NCBI GenBank assembly: GCA_002325645.1 | Contig: DCSN01000130.1 | Span: 1-21,889, forward strand | Reading direction: 5' to 3' | DNA from: Pseudanabaena sp. UBA1465 | GTDB taxonomy: Bacteria; Cyanobacteriota; Cyanobacteriia; Pseudanabaenales; Pseudanabaenaceae | Length of the DNA stretch: 21,889 nt | Shown here: one piece after another, positions 21,779-21,889 of the stretch | How the letters are laid out: every line of letters starts with the position of its first letter | Position numbering within the stretch: the stretch's first letter is position 1 | Program-made: the position numbers and the translations under genes | The notes under the pieces: model-generated | The model's database searches: none | What the model was told of the DNA's origin: nothing | Seen by the model: only the letters and a program-made list of their open reading frames with translations

Positions 21779-21889
21779 TTAAGCAAGAGCCGCTTTGAGA
21801 TCACCCGTAACACGCTTGATCTCCAACATCAATAAACCTTGCTTAGCAGCCTTACTAGCAAGTACGAGTAACACGGCTTCTTCACCACA
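21779..21889 (-). CDS. Roadblock/LC7 (MglB-like) protein, C-terminal part only
   Basis: The last 36 residues are inside the window; the gene continues past the right edge. The end ASKAAKQGLLMLEIKRVTGD is typical of cyanobacterial roadblock/LC7 proteins (LLMLEIKR helix). Such proteins are GTPase-activating or regulatory partners of MglA-type GTPases, and the GTPase gene follows 160 bp downstream on the same strand. Confidence 0.7.
   Translation of the reverse strand, partial: CGEEAVLLVLASKAAKQGLLMLEIKRVTGDLKAALA

Overview
The window comes from a cyanobacterium. It carries psaC (photosystem I), apcA, apcB and apcC (phycobilisome core), and many copies of the cyanobacterial HIP1 octamer GCGATCGC. 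Intergenic spacers are AT-rich. No species marker is visible; a Pseudanabaena-like filamentous lineage is only a guess.

Left part (1-7025): an accessory island. It opens with the end of a large ATPase-like protein (Walker B visible, Walker A outside the window) followed 13 bp later by a PD-(D/E)XK nuclease of DUF1802 type. Then come a small unknown gene, an MntA/HepT toxin-antitoxin pair, a RelB/YefM-YoeB pair with an extra YgiT-type zinc-finger gene, a DUF433/DUF5615 pair, and a reverse-strand retropepsin-like protease pair. The most striking structure is a 64-84 bp sequence that forms the 3' end of the nuclease gene. It recurs four more times in the same orientation, once after each following module. 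The island therefore reads as module-tail-module-tail, like a cassette array. One tail still carries the last 33 bp of a YgiT gene that is no longer there.

Middle part (7026-16429): mostly housekeeping and signalling genes. These are a class III adenylate cyclase with an N-terminal zinc-ribbon region, uvrA with an in-frame insertion of a palindromic repeat, psaC, an M14/AstE-AspA-type metallohydrolase, a coiled-coil protein, a small secreted protein whose signal peptide appears frameshifted at a run of eight A/T, an inositol monophosphatase-family enzyme, and a LysM-M23 cell-wall peptidase.

Right part (16430-21889): the apcA-apcB-apcC operon with a long leader, then on the minus strand an SDR plus a second IMPase-family phosphatase as a pair, and a roadblock / small GTPase / DUF4388 cluster of the kind associated with MglA/MglB-type polarity and motility control. 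The roadblock gene runs off the right edge.

From 8.4 kb onward the intergenic spaces hold nine hairpins. Their arm sequences differ, but all have the centre GC-NNN-GC with a 3-nt loop. None was seen in the 0-7.3 kb island.
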